From Gammaproteobacteria bacterium (GTDB taxonomy: Bacteria; Pseudomonadota; Gammaproteobacteria; PS1; Pseudothioglobaceae), in NCBI GenBank assembly GCA_015659815.1, contig DQME01000191.1:1-41076 (forward strand): DNA of 41,076 bases. Direction: 5' to 3'. The notes under the pieces are model-generated. The model worked only from the letters and a program-made list of their open reading frames with translations. It had not been told where the DNA came from and made no database searches. Shown piece after piece: positions 23,624 through 33,352 of the stretch. The position numbers were made by a program, and so were the translations under genes. Each line of letters opens with the position of its first letter. The first letter of the stretch is position 1.

Positions 23624-24442
23624 CTACAGCTCTTTACTCCAGTGCAACTTAGAACGAACAATTTCGAAATAATCATAGTTTTTAGGATGAAGTAAATGCA
23701 CAAAGTTATCGTGTTGTCGCACACGTATGTCCTCACCAGGCTCTATGTCATATGAGTTCTGTCCATCAAAACTTACTGATGCGCCATCTTTGGCTTCTCT
23801 AATCCGAATAACAATGTCTCTATCGCCAGGAATTAATAGCGGTCTATGGCTCATTGTGTGTGGGCATATTGACACAAGCCCAATTGCATTAACCCCCGGG
23901 TGCATTATCGGCCCGCCACTTGAAAGCGAATAAGCTGTTGAACCTGTTGGTGTGGTTACTATTATTCCGTCTGCTCTCTGAGTATTTACAAATTTATCAT
24001 CAATATAAATTTCGAACTCTATCATTCTTAGTACGTCTTTACGGTGCAGTACAACATCATTCAATGCTAAATTACTGTTTAATAGGTCGCCTTCTTTTTC
24101 TATTTGACAACTTAAAAGGCAGCGCTCTTCCTTTGTAAATTCGCCAGAAAGAATCTCGGTCACAATATCAAACATGCTGTTAACTGAAACATCTGCTAGA
24201 AATCCAAGGCGGCCTAAATTAATCCCCAGTATTGGGATGTTTTTATCTACAAAAGTGCGGGCTGTGTTTAATAACGAGCCATCTCCACCAACAACTATTA
24301 CCAAGTCAGACTGCTCAGCAATTTTATTCGTTCCAGTAACTACAGTTACGCCAAGGCCTTCAATAAACGCGCTTAACTCAATTGCAGTTTGTTTACTGTT
24401 TTGGTCATGTGGCTTTGTAACGATACCTATTGTATTAAACAT
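23624..24442 (-). CDS. nadK: NAD kinase
   Basis: VVGGDGSLLNTAR; ILGINLGRLGFLAD; ADGIIVTTPTGSTAYSLSSGGPIM. Confidence 0.98.
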   Translation of the reverse strand: MFNTIGIVTKPHDQNSKQTAIELSAFIEGLGVTVVTGTNKIAEQSDLVIVVGGDGSLLNTARTFVDKNIPILGINLGRLGFLADVSVNSMFDIVTEILSGEFTKEERCLLSCQIEKEGDLLNSNLALNDVVLHRKDVLRMIEFEIYIDDKFVNTQRADGIIVTTPTGSTAYSLSSGGPIMHPGVNAIGLVSICPHTMSHRPLLIPGDRDIVIRIREAKDGASVSFDGQNSYDIEPGEDIRVRQHDNFVHLLHPKNYDYFEIVRSKLHWSKEL

Positions 24443-24554
24443 ATTATTAATTAGCTAGAAAACAGCTGTTGAATTATTTAAAATGGTCACTATATACCCA
24501 ATCAGGCATTATATTTATACTGTCGCTACAAATATACATTAATTACGCAGCAAA

Positions 24555-25100
24555 ATGACAAAAAAGAAAGCAAAAGATAAAACCACAACAAAAGCGAAAA
24601 ATCATACCGATACCGTTAAACAAACTAACAAAAAAGGTGATGACCTCCTAGCTCAACTAGAAGACGCACAACAGTCTGCAAAAGACAGTTGGGATAAACT
24701 ACTACGCTCGGAAGCGGAAATACAAAACCTTAAGAGAAGGAACGCAAAGGATTTAGAAAATGCTCATAAGTTTGCACTTGACGGTTTCGTCAAAGGACTA
24801 CTCGAGGTTAAAGACTCTCTTACAATGGGCCTAATAACTGCGAAAGAGGATAGTGCTACAGTTGACCACATTGTAGAAGGACTAGAAATGACTGATAAAG
24901 TATTCATGTCGACCATGGAAAAGTTCGGTGTTGTGGCAATAAACCCAAAAAACGAAGTCTTTAATCCAGAGCTCCATGATGCTGTAACTATGGTACCAAT
25001 GCCAGAAATGGAATCTAACTCTGTACTTGAAGTGGTGCAGATTGGGTTTACCCTAAATGGTCGACTTGTTAGGCCCGCTATGGTTGTGGTGGTTCAATAA
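24555..25100 (+). CDS. grpE: nucleotide exchange factor GrpE
   Basis: [54 protein letters not shown]; Lys-rich N-terminus. Confidence 0.95.
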   Translation: MTKKKAKDKTTTKAKNHTDTVKQTNKKGDDLLAQLEDAQQSAKDSWDKLLRSEAEIQNLKRRNAKDLENAHKFALDGFVKGLLEVKDSLTMGLITAKEDSATVDHIVEGLEMTDKVFMSTMEKFGVVAINPKNEVFNPELHDAVTMVPMPEMESNSVLEVVQIGFTLNGRLVRPAMVVVVQ

Positions 25101-25173
25101 TAAATACCACACTTCAAGTATGAAAGGTTTTGTGGGTTTGTTCCGGCTAGGTTAATAACATATAATACCAATT

Positions 25174-27423
25174 ATGCTTACTACTGCAAAAAACATGGGG
25201 CGATTATTTTTATCTTTCGTCTTAATTCTTATATCTACTAGCGCACAACCTGAGAACGAATTATTGCCTGCTGATAAAGCTTTTGCATTTAAAGCAATAG
25301 TAGTTGATAAAGATATATTGCTAGAATGGGATATTGCCGAAGGATACTACCTTTATAAAGAAAAAATTATAGTCTCTTCTGACTTTTCATCCCAGTTAGG
25401 CGCTGCCAAATTTCCCGACGCAGAAATAAAGGACGACGAATTTTTTGGTAAAATTGGCACCTATCGTGACAGCGTTATTGTTGCTGTTCCTGTACTAGAA
25501 GGGAACGCCAAGTCTATTATTTTATCAGTTACGTTCCAAGGTTGTGCAGATTTGGGTGTTTGCTACCCACCAATTACAAAGTCTGTTGCTCTTGACATAT
25601 CTAGCGCATACCCATCTATGCTTCCCGGAAGCAAGCCAACAAAAGCTCTGGGCTCTTCTTTGTCTACAGTAGTTGTTGACTCTGACCCTTATTCTGAACC
25701 ATTACCAGCAGACGAAGCCTTCTCTCTTTCTGTTGTTGCAATAGACTCAAGCACCCTACTAGCGACATGGGATATTCATAACGACTACTACCTCTATCAC
25801 GACAAGTTTTTTATTGATGTCGAAGGTGCCGAATTTGGTGAAATTGATTTTCCAAAAGGCAAGATCAAGGATGATGATTTTTTTGGAAAAGTTGAAATTC
25901 ACAAAGGAACTTTTGAGGTTGAGATCCCTTTAACAAATATAACAAAACGACAGATAACTTTTGTTGCTAAATATCAAGGCTGTTGGGTTGGAGGGGTTTG
26001 CTATCCGCCTCAAGAAAAAACTTTTGAATTGCTGATGCCTCCTGGAACAATCGACAGTAACAGTTTTTCAGGCTTGGAAAACAAAGCGGATAAAGGGTTT
26101 TCCCTTTCAGATGCACCTGAGCAAGTCGAGCTTAGTGATACCGATAAGATTGCTGCCCTTCTGCAGCAGGACAATGTCCTTTGGGTTTTGGCCAGCTTTT
26201 TTGGGTTCGGCTTATTGTTATCCCTAACACCCTGTGTGTTCCCAATGATACCTATACTGTCTGGGATTATTGTAGGTCAAAAAGAAGAAGTGTCTACTAG
26301 AAAGGGTCTTGTCATGTCTGTCGTGTTTGTTTTGTCGATGAGCATAACTTATTCTTTTGCGGGCGTACTTGCTGGATATTTTGGTGAAAATTTACAGGCT
26401 TTGTTTCAAACCACATGGGTGCTAGTGCTGTTTAGCTTGGTGTTTGTTGCGCTTGCATTCTCGATGTTTGGGTATTATGATATCCAGTTGCCAAAAAAGT
26501 TACAAAATAAGATTGCCGGCATCAGCAACAATCAAGAAAGCGGGCAATTGCTTGGTGTCGCCATTATGGGCTTTTTGTCTGCACTGATTGTTGGGCCTTG
26601 CGTAGCGCCCCCTCTCGCTGGGGCCTTGATTTATATTGGGCAAACTGGCGATGCACTACTAGGCGGCATGTCTTTATTTGTTATGAGCCTTGGAATGGGC
26701 GCACCTCTACTAGCTGTTGGTGCCGGCGTAACTAGACTACCAAGAGCTGGCGTCTGGATGGACAATATTAAGCATGTGTTTGGTATCTTGATGCTTGCCG
26801 TAGCAATATATTTGCTCGAAAGGATAATTCCTTCTAATGCCACTTTAGTGCTTTGGGCTATACTACTAACTGTTTCGCCAATTGCAATGGGAGTTCTCGA
26901 CTCAACAAATGCAACGTCAACCCCGTGGCGACGAATTTTTAAGGCCCTTGGTTTGATTGTGTTAGGTTATGGTGTTTTGATTTGGATGTTGGTTGCGCGT
27001 GGTGGTGGTGATATGATGAGGCCCCTTTCAGGTTGGGGTGTCTCAAGTACACAAACTGAACAAGTGCATATTAAGTTTGAAAAAATTAAAACTGTTTCCG
27101 ATCTAAACCAATTTTTAGACAAATCTAAGAATAACACTCAATTAGTGATGTTGGATTTTTATGCTGATTGGTGTATTTATTGTAAAGGCATTGAAAAGAG
27201 GGTATTCCAAAATCCTCAGGTAGTAAATGCTATGAAGGGTGTTATTGCACTTCAAGCAGATATCACTGATCAAGATGCAGACGATATAGAACTAACATCA
27301 ACACTTCGCGTCCCAAATCCGCCTGTGATTTTATTTTTCAATAATGGTATTGAGGTTCGCTCAATGCGCATAGTCGGAGATATTAATGCACAAGATTTTT
27401 TACAAAACCTTGAAAAGATATAA
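25174..27423 (+). CDS. dsbD: thiol:disulfide interchange protein DsbD with two tandem N-terminal domains
   Basis: Two GC(X5)CYPP modules (QGCADLGVCYPP, QGCWVGGVCYPP); TM domain TPCVFPMIPIL / GPCVAPPLAGAL; C-terminal DFYADWCIYCKGIEKRVF. Confidence 0.96.
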   Translation: MLTTAKNMGRLFLSFVLILISTSAQPENELLPADKAFAFKAIVVDKDILLEWDIAEGYYLYKEKIIVSSDFSSQLGAAKFPDAEIKDDEFFGKIGTYRDSVIVAVPVLEGNAKSIILSVTFQGCADLGVCYPPITKSVALDISSAYPSMLPGSKPTKALGSSLSTVVVDSDPYSEPLPADEAFSLSVVAIDSSTLLATWDIHNDYYLYHDKFFIDVEGAEFGEIDFPKGKIKDDDFFGKVEIHKGTFEVEIPLTNITKRQITFVAKYQGCWVGGVCYPPQEKTFELLMPPGTIDSNSFSGLENKADKGFSLSDAPEQVELSDTDKIAALLQQDNVLWVLASFFGFGLLLSLTPCVFPMIPILSGIIVGQKEEVSTRKGLVMSVVFVLSMSITYSFAGVLAGYFGENLQALFQTTWVLVLFSLVFVALAFSMFGYYDIQLPKKLQNKIAGISNNQESGQLLGVAIMGFLSALIVGPCVAPPLAGALIYIGQTGDALLGGMSLFVMSLGMGAPLLAVGAGVTRLPRAGVWMDNIKHVFGILMLAVAIYLLERIIPSNATLVLWAILLTVSPIAMGVLDSTNATSTPWRRIFKALGLIVLGYGVLIWMLVARGGGDMMRPLSGWGVSSTQTEQVHIKFEKIKTVSDLNQFLDKSKNNTQLVMLDFYADWCIYCKGIEKRVFQNPQVVNAMKGVIALQADITDQDADDIELTSTLRVPNPPVILFFNNGIEVRSMRIVGDINAQDFLQNLEKI

Positions 27424-27525
27424 GTTTTATACACTACCTCTGTGTTTCTAAAATGTTCTCAAAACCTTCTAAATGCCGCTAACTTGGTGGTAAAATCTTT
27501 TTATTCACTAAATTAGGAGGTTTCA

Positions 27526-27966
27526 ATGGATATTCGTAAAGTAAAAAAACTAATGGAGCTGTTAGAACAGTCTGGAATGGCAGAAATTGAAATCCATGAA
27601 GGCGAGGATTATGTTCGCATTTCTAGGTATGGTGATGCCCCGGTGTCCGTCCCAACTCAGTTAGCTCCAGTTATGATTCCTTCTTCTGGCTCTGATACGG
27701 TAGCTGAATCCTCACCACCTAAAGAAGCTGATGGTCATCCGATTATTTCCCCCATGGTGGGCACATTCTATTCAGCTGCATCTCCAAGTTCTAAACCTTT
27801 TATAGAGATTGGACAACATGTTAATCAAGGCGACACTGTATGTATTATTGAGGCGATGAAAATTATGAACCAAATAGAGGCAGATCAATCGGGCACAGTT
27901 GTTGAAATACTCAGCAGGGATGGTGAGGCTGTAGAGTTTGGACAAACTTTAGTTATCATAAAATAA
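27526..27966 (+). CDS. accB: acetyl-CoA carboxylase biotin carboxyl carrier protein
   Basis: Biotinylation motif [14 protein letters not shown]; taggagg RBS. Confidence 0.98.
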   Translation: MDIRKVKKLMELLEQSGMAEIEIHEGEDYVRISRYGDAPVSVPTQLAPVMIPSSGSDTVAESSPPKEADGHPIISPMVGTFYSAASPSSKPFIEIGQHVNQGDTVCIIEAMKIMNQIEADQSGTVVEILSRDGEAVEFGQTLVIIK

Positions 27967-27990
27967 TTCACGTAAACAGGTTTGCCGAAT

Positions 27991-29343
27991 ATGAATAAAA
28001 TAAACAAGGTTCTAATTGCTAATCGTGGTGAAATTGCTTTGAGAGTCCTAAGGGCCTGCAAGGAGCTAGGTATAAAAACGGTTGCTGTGTATTCTACAGC
28101 TGATAAGGATTTAAAGCATGTCAGGCTCGCTGACGAGGCTGTATGTATCGGACCTCCGCCTTCAGCTCAAAGTTACTTAAACATTCCAGCAATCATAAGC
28201 GCTGCAGAGGTAACCCATGCTGATGCTATTCACCCAGGATATGGCTTCCTGTCAGAAAGCGCGGATTTTGCTAAACGCGTTGAAGAGAGTGGTTTTATTT
28301 TTATCGGCCCAAGGGCTGAAAACATACGTGTGATGGGTGACAAGGTGGCAGCAATTGAGGCTATGCAGAAATCTGGTGTACCATGCGTGCCTGGATCAGA
28401 TGGAGGCCTAGACGATAACAGTTCTAACAATATGTCGCTTGCCAAAAAGGTAGGCTATCCGATAATTATTAAGGCATCTGGTGGTGGTGGTGGTCGCGGT
28501 ATGCGTGTTGTTGAAAAAGAGGAAAACCTGTTAGAGTCAATAGAGCTCACAAAAACTGAGGCTGAAAGTTTCTTCGGTAATGCAGAAGTATATATGGAGA
28601 AGTTTTTAACAACTCCTAGGCATATAGAGATTCAAATATTGGCTGACGAGCACGGTAACGCTATTCACCTAGGTGAGAGAGATTGTTCTATGCAAAGGCG
28701 CCACCAAAAGGTGGTCGAAGAGGCTCCTGCCCCTGGCATAGACTTAAAACTTAGGAATAAAATAGGAAGCATTTGCGCTGATGCCTGCAAGGCTATCAAT
28801 TATAGAGGCGCAGGAACGTTTGAATTTCTATTTGAAAATGACGAGTTCTATTTCATCGAGATGAATACACGTGTTCAGGTAGAACACCCAGTAACTGAAT
28901 TTATTACTGGTATTGACATAGTTCGTGAACAAATTAAAATAGCTGATGGTCAGGAATTATCTATTGCACAAAATGACATTGAGTTTAATGGTCATGCAGT
29001 TGAGTGCCGCATTAATGCTGAAGACCCAAACAATTTTATGCCGTCCCCTGGAAAAATTACCCAATATCACGCACCCGGAGGACTTGGTGTTCGAGTTGAC
29101 TCACATATATATAACGGCTATACCGTTCCTCCGCACTATGACTCTATGGTCGGCAAGCTGATAACCTTTTCTGACACTCGGATTGGTGCGATAATAAAAA
29201 TGCAAAACGCTCTTGACGAGATGGTAATTGACGGCATAAAAACCAATATACCATTACAAAGAAAAATTATGCAAAACAAGGTATTTCAAGAAGGCGGAAT
29301 GAACATACATTACCTTGAAAAAATGTTAGGGGAGTCGCACTGA
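27991..29343 (+). CDS. accC: acetyl-CoA carboxylase biotin carboxylase subunit
   Basis: [56 protein letters not shown]; start corrected from 27982. Confidence 0.98.
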   Translation: MNKINKVLIANRGEIALRVLRACKELGIKTVAVYSTADKDLKHVRLADEAVCIGPPPSAQSYLNIPAIISAAEVTHADAIHPGYGFLSESADFAKRVEESGFIFIGPRAENIRVMGDKVAAIEAMQKSGVPCVPGSDGGLDDNSSNNMSLAKKVGYPIIIKASGGGGGRGMRVVEKEENLLESIELTKTEAESFFGNAEVYMEKFLTTPRHIEIQILADEHGNAIHLGERDCSMQRRHQKVVEEAPAPGIDLKLRNKIGSICADACKAINYRGAGTFEFLFENDEFYFIEMNTRVQVEHPVTEFITGIDIVREQIKIADGQELSIAQNDIEFNGHAVECRINAEDPNNFMPSPGKITQYHAPGGLGVRVDSHIYNGYTVPPHYDSMVGKLITFSDTRIGAIIKMQNALDEMVIDGIKTNIPLQRKIMQNKVFQEGGMNIHYLEKMLGESH

Positions 29344-29371
29344 TGCGATATTACTTTATGGCACACAAATA

Positions 29372-30403
29372 ATGATTAAAGTTGGAATTATTGGTGGCAC
29401 TGGTTACACCGGTGTTGAGTTGCTAAGGTTGCTTCACTGTCATCCAGAAGCTGAGGTAGTGGCTATAAGTTCGCGGTCCTTGAACGGAAAAAGGGTTGAC
29501 AGCATTTTTCCTTCCCTTGTAAGCCTTTGTGACTTGATTTTTACTCTACCTGATGATGAATCTCTTTACCATTGTGACGTAGTTTTTTTTGCCACCCCAC
29601 ACGGGGTCGCAATGGAATCCGCTGGCGCCTTTATTGAAAAAGGCGTAAAAGTTATCGATTTAGGTGCGGACTTTAGAATTTCAGACGCCAAGGAGTGGTC
29701 TAACTGGTACTCGATGGTGCACACCCAGCCTAAGCTATTATCTAGTGCCGTATATGGACTGCCTGAAAGCAATAGGAACTTAATAAAAAATGCTAATTTA
29801 GTTGCCAACCCTGGATGCTACCCTACAGCTATACAGTTAGCATTGTTGCCCCTTCTATCAAATAAGTTGATTGACCTATCAAACATTGTCGCTGACTGCA
29901 AGTCTGGTGTTAGTGGTGCTGGCCGTGTCGCTAACCAGTCAACACTTCTTTCCGAAGCTGGTGAATCTTTCAAGGCATATGGTGTCAGTGGCCATCGACA
30001 CTATCCAGAAATAAAACAGGAATTAGTGACTATGGCTGGATCTAATGTAGGCATAACATTTGTTCCGCACCTTGTTCCAATGATTCGTGGAATATTTGCA
30101 ACATTATATGTGGACTTGTTGGATGAAAGTATTGACATAAGGCCATACTTTGAAAATACCTATTCTGATGAGCATTTTGTTACAATATTAGATGATGGCG
30201 TATACCCAGAAACAAGAAGTGTTAGGTCCTCTAATTACTGCCAAATATCTTGGCAAAAAATACCGAACTCGAGCAAGCTTGTAGTAATGTCTGTAATTGA
30301 CAATTTAGTGAAGGGGGCGTCAGGGCAAGCAATACAAAATATGAACATTATGTTCAGCCTTGAAGAAGGAGCAGGGCTAAATCAAATTGGTCTTATCCCG
30401 TAA
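29372..30403 (+). CDS. argC: N-acetyl-gamma-glutamyl-phosphate reductase
   Basis: [45 protein letters not shown]. Confidence 0.98.
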   Translation: MIKVGIIGGTGYTGVELLRLLHCHPEAEVVAISSRSLNGKRVDSIFPSLVSLCDLIFTLPDDESLYHCDVVFFATPHGVAMESAGAFIEKGVKVIDLGADFRISDAKEWSNWYSMVHTQPKLLSSAVYGLPESNRNLIKNANLVANPGCYPTAIQLALLPLLSNKLIDLSNIVADCKSGVSGAGRVANQSTLLSEAGESFKAYGVSGHRHYPEIKQELVTMAGSNVGITFVPHLVPMIRGIFATLYVDLLDESIDIRPYFENTYSDEHFVTILDDGVYPETRSVRSSNYCQISWQKIPNSSKLVVMSVIDNLVKGASGQAIQNMNIMFSLEEGAGLNQIGLIP

Positions 30404-30419
30404 GAATATAGGAGAGAAA

Positions 30420-30773
30420 ATGCACCCAAAAGAAGTTATTGAAGATGCCGATATAATTTTTAGCGACAGTGCTGCTAAAAAAGTATCTGACCTGATTGTT
30501 GAAGAAAAAAATAGCAACCTAAAGCTTAGAGTTTATATAACTGGAGGTGGGTGCTCTGGATTCTCATACGGGTTCACCTTTGATGAAAAAACCAAGGAAG
30601 GAGATAGCGGGGTTAACAAGGGCGGCGTTCAGTTGGTAGTTGACCCAATGAGCTATCAGTACCTTATAGGGGCGACCGTAGACTACCTTGAAGACTTACA
30701 AGGAGCTCGCTTTATTATTCATAATCCAAATGCAAAAACTACTTGTGGTTGCGGGTCTTCGTTTTCTGTGTAG
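30420..30773 (+). CDS. erpA: A-type iron-sulfur cluster insertion protein (ErpA-like)
   Basis: [34 protein letters not shown] three-Cys motif; start corrected from 30387. Confidence 0.9.
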   Translation: MHPKEVIEDADIIFSDSAAKKVSDLIVEEKNSNLKLRVYITGGGCSGFSYGFTFDEKTKEGDSGVNKGGVQLVVDPMSYQYLIGATVDYLEDLQGARFIIHNPNAKTTCGCGSSFSV

Positions 30774-30785
30774 CTATGGTTTTAT

Positions 30786-30822
30786 ATTATAAATAATTGT
30801 AGCGTATACAGTTATTTATAAT
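30786..30822. repeat. 37-nt imperfect palindrome (16-bp stem with one G-T position, 5-nt loop)
   Basis: ATTATAAATAATTGTA-GCGTA-TACAGTTATTTATAAT, 12 nt after the erpA stop. Confidence 0.75.
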
Positions 30823-30862
30823 TATTTAATATGCGTGCTAATGGTATAACTAATCGGCCACA

Positions 30863-30916
30863 AGATAAGGTCTGGCTAAACTTTTTTTGTTGGGCTTGAT
30901 AACCCTTATCTTTTTT
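30863..30916 (+). terminator. possible terminator-like inverted repeat with T-tract upstream of gltA
   Basis: AGATAAGG ... CCTTATCT (8 bp, 33-nt loop) running into TTTTTT. Confidence 0.35.
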
Positions 30917-30924
30917 GTTAGTAT
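30896..30924 (+). promoter_or_regulatory. candidate gltA promoter
   Basis: TTGATA-N17-TAGTAT, about 18 nt before the gltA ATG. Confidence 0.35.
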
Positions 30925-30942
30925 ATATTATGAGGAGAGATT

Positions 30943-32076
30943 ATGATTGAATACATTCCAGGGCTAGCGGGGGTTCCGGCAACGGAATCTTCTATATCGT
31001 CGATTGACGGCGAGAAAGGGATTTTAGCCTATCGTGGATATCCAATAGATGAGTTGGTTGAACGCTCTTCTTTTGAAGAGGTAGCAATGCTCCTACTTGA
31101 AGGTGAGCTGCCTAGCAAGCACAAGCTTGAGGAATTCAAAAATATCCTTCATGAGCGATACGAGGTGAAGCGCGACATACGCTCAATGATGTGGGCAATA
31201 CCTTGTAGTGGCCACTCTATGGACGTGTTACAAACAACTATTTCTGCAATGGCCACGTTTTACCCTGATGCAGGCGCGGCTGATCCAGACTCTGATTACA
31301 CTCAAAACGCCCTTGTTAAAATTATTTCTAACATGAGCACCTTGGTTGCAATGTGGGCAAGAATTAGCCGTGGATATGATCCAATACCCCCGAGTAAAAA
31401 CATGTCTTATGCTGAAAATTTTCTTTACATGTGTTTCGGCAAAACGCCTACTGATGAACTAGTAGAGCTTTTTGATGCATGCTTAATTTTGCATGCAGAA
31501 CACACAATAAACGCCAGCACTTTCTCTGCTATGGTTACCGCATCTACCCTTGCAAACCCATTTGCTTCAATCTCAGCAGCTGTAGGAACTCTTGCAGGCT
31601 CTTTACATGGTGGGGCTAACGAGGATGTACTAAACATGCTTGACGATATCGGTGACTCTAAAAATGCTAGGAATTACATTGAAAAACGCCTTAGTAAAAA
31701 GCAAGTAATTTGGGGCATGGGACATCGTGAATACAAGGTCAAGGATCCAAGGGCTACCATATTGCAGAAAATGTTAAGTAGTTACATGAAAAAAACTGGT
31801 CAAAGTATGTCTAGAAGGTTTGAAACTGCTCTCGAAGTAGAAAGAGTTTGTGAAGAGCTACTTTCCGTAAAAGGCGTTTATCCGAATGTTGATTTTTACT
31901 CTGGAATACTCTATTCTGAAGTTTTCAAATTTACTAGAGAGCACTTCACTCCTATATTTGCAATGGCAAGGTCGGCTGGATGGTTGGCTCACTGGCATGA
32001 ACAAGTATCACATAACAGAATTTTTAGGCCTACTCAAGTTTATACTGGCTCTGACTTTAGAGGGTACCCAAAATAA
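30943..32076 (+). CDS. gltA: citrate synthase, short (377 aa) form
   Basis: GEKGILAYRGYPIDEL; GSLHGGANEDVLNML; WGMGHREYKVKDPRA; FYSGILY. Confidence 0.95.
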   Translation: MIEYIPGLAGVPATESSISSIDGEKGILAYRGYPIDELVERSSFEEVAMLLLEGELPSKHKLEEFKNILHERYEVKRDIRSMMWAIPCSGHSMDVLQTTISAMATFYPDAGAADPDSDYTQNALVKIISNMSTLVAMWARISRGYDPIPPSKNMSYAENFLYMCFGKTPTDELVELFDACLILHAEHTINASTFSAMVTASTLANPFASISAAVGTLAGSLHGGANEDVLNMLDDIGDSKNARNYIEKRLSKKQVIWGMGHREYKVKDPRATILQKMLSSYMKKTGQSMSRRFETALEVERVCEELLSVKGVYPNVDFYSGILYSEVFKFTREHFTPIFAMARSAGWLAHWHEQVSHNRIFRPTQVYTGSDFRGYPK

Positions 32077-32088
32077 TAAATACTAAAG

Positions 32089-32826
32089 ATGGACAAAACC
32101 ACACATTTCGGATTTAAGGATGTAGCTACAGATGATAAGCAAAAGCTTGTAAGAGGGGTTTTTGACTCTGTGTCAAACAAGTACGACCTTATGAATGATG
32201 TTCTTTCTTTTGGTGCTCACAGGCTTTGGAAATCATACACTACCAAATCAAGTAACGTAAAGGCTGGGGACACGGTGCTTGATATTGCTGGCGGTACTGG
32301 GGATTTGGCTATCGAGTTTAAAAAAATAACAGGTAAAAATGGTCAAGTAGTTCTGAGCGATATTAACTCTAGCATGCTAGAAGAAGGCAGAAAGAACCTT
32401 ATAAATAACGGCATTTTTGGTGTTGATTTTGTGCAATCAAATGCCGAACTACTGCCTTTTAAAAGCGACTCATTTGACTGTGTAAGTATAGCCTTTGGTC
32501 TCAGAAATGTTACAAACAAAGACCTTGCACTTAAAGAAATGTTCAGAGTTTTAAAGCCAGGTGGATCACTTCTTATTCTAGAGTTTTCTAAAACAGACTC
32601 TGAATTGCTAAAAAAATTATATGACTTCTACTCATTTAATGTTATGCCCAAACTAGGAGAATTAATTGCTGATGACGAGGATTCTTATAGGTATTTAGCT
32701 GAATCAATTCGAAAACACCCTGATCAAGAAAAATTGAAAGACATGGTTTTAGATGCCGGATTTAGTTTTTGCGAATACCACAACCTTTCGGGCGGAATTG
32801 TTGCCCTTCACAAGTGCATCAAATAA
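32089..32826 (+). CDS. ubiE: ubiquinone/menaquinone methyltransferase
   Basis: [49 protein letters not shown]. Confidence 0.98.
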   Translation: MDKTTHFGFKDVATDDKQKLVRGVFDSVSNKYDLMNDVLSFGAHRLWKSYTTKSSNVKAGDTVLDIAGGTGDLAIEFKKITGKNGQVVLSDINSSMLEEGRKNLINNGIFGVDFVQSNAELLPFKSDSFDCVSIAFGLRNVTNKDLALKEMFRVLKPGGSLLILEFSKTDSELLKKLYDFYSFNVMPKLGELIADDEDSYRYLAESIRKHPDQEKLKDMVLDAGFSFCEYHNLSGGIVALHKCIK

Positions 32827-32835
32827 TTATCACGA

Positions 32836-33348
32836 ATGCGGCTTTTATTTCTTCAGCAAGTAGTTAACTATATTATTACCTCAAGCGGCTTAGATATTGG
32901 AACCCTAAACAATAAAATTATTCGCTTCTCACTTGAAGACCTCCCACTAGATGTAGACTTTGTTTGCAAAAATAATAGAGTCTTTGTGCTTTCAGATGCT
33001 GGTACACCGGCCGATGTCGATATAAAACTTAAATCAACAGCGTTTTTGTCTATATTCAACGGTGAAGACATAACTGAGTTATTGAGAAAAGACAAAATAG
33101 TGATAAAAGGTGACGTTAAAACTGCTCAACTATTGGTAGACCTTCTAAACAAGGCAGACATAGACCTAGAAGAGGAGCTATCAAAATATACCGGTGACAT
33201 TGTTGCTAACGGGGTTGGCAAAATGACTAATAAATTAAAGGCTATATCTTCTGACCAATCAAGTGCTATGGCTGCTATTAAAGGTTCATTATTAAAGCTT
33301 TTTGTCGCGCCTTCAAAGTCTAAGCGTTACAAAAACCAGCATATATAA
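32836..33348 (+). CDS. ubiJ: ubiquinone biosynthesis accessory factor UbiJ (SCP2-like)
   Basis: Lies between ubiE and ubiB; VFVLSDAGTPADVDIKLKSTAFLSIF...VIKGDVKTAQLLVDLLNKADIDLEEELSKYTGDIVAN. Confidence 0.88.
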   Translation: MRLLFLQQVVNYIITSSGLDIGTLNNKIIRFSLEDLPLDVDFVCKNNRVFVLSDAGTPADVDIKLKSTAFLSIFNGEDITELLRKDKIVIKGDVKTAQLLVDLLNKADIDLEEELSKYTGDIVANGVGKMTNKLKAISSDQSSAMAAIKGSLLKLFVAPSKSKRYKNQHI

Positions 33349-33352
33349 CCTT

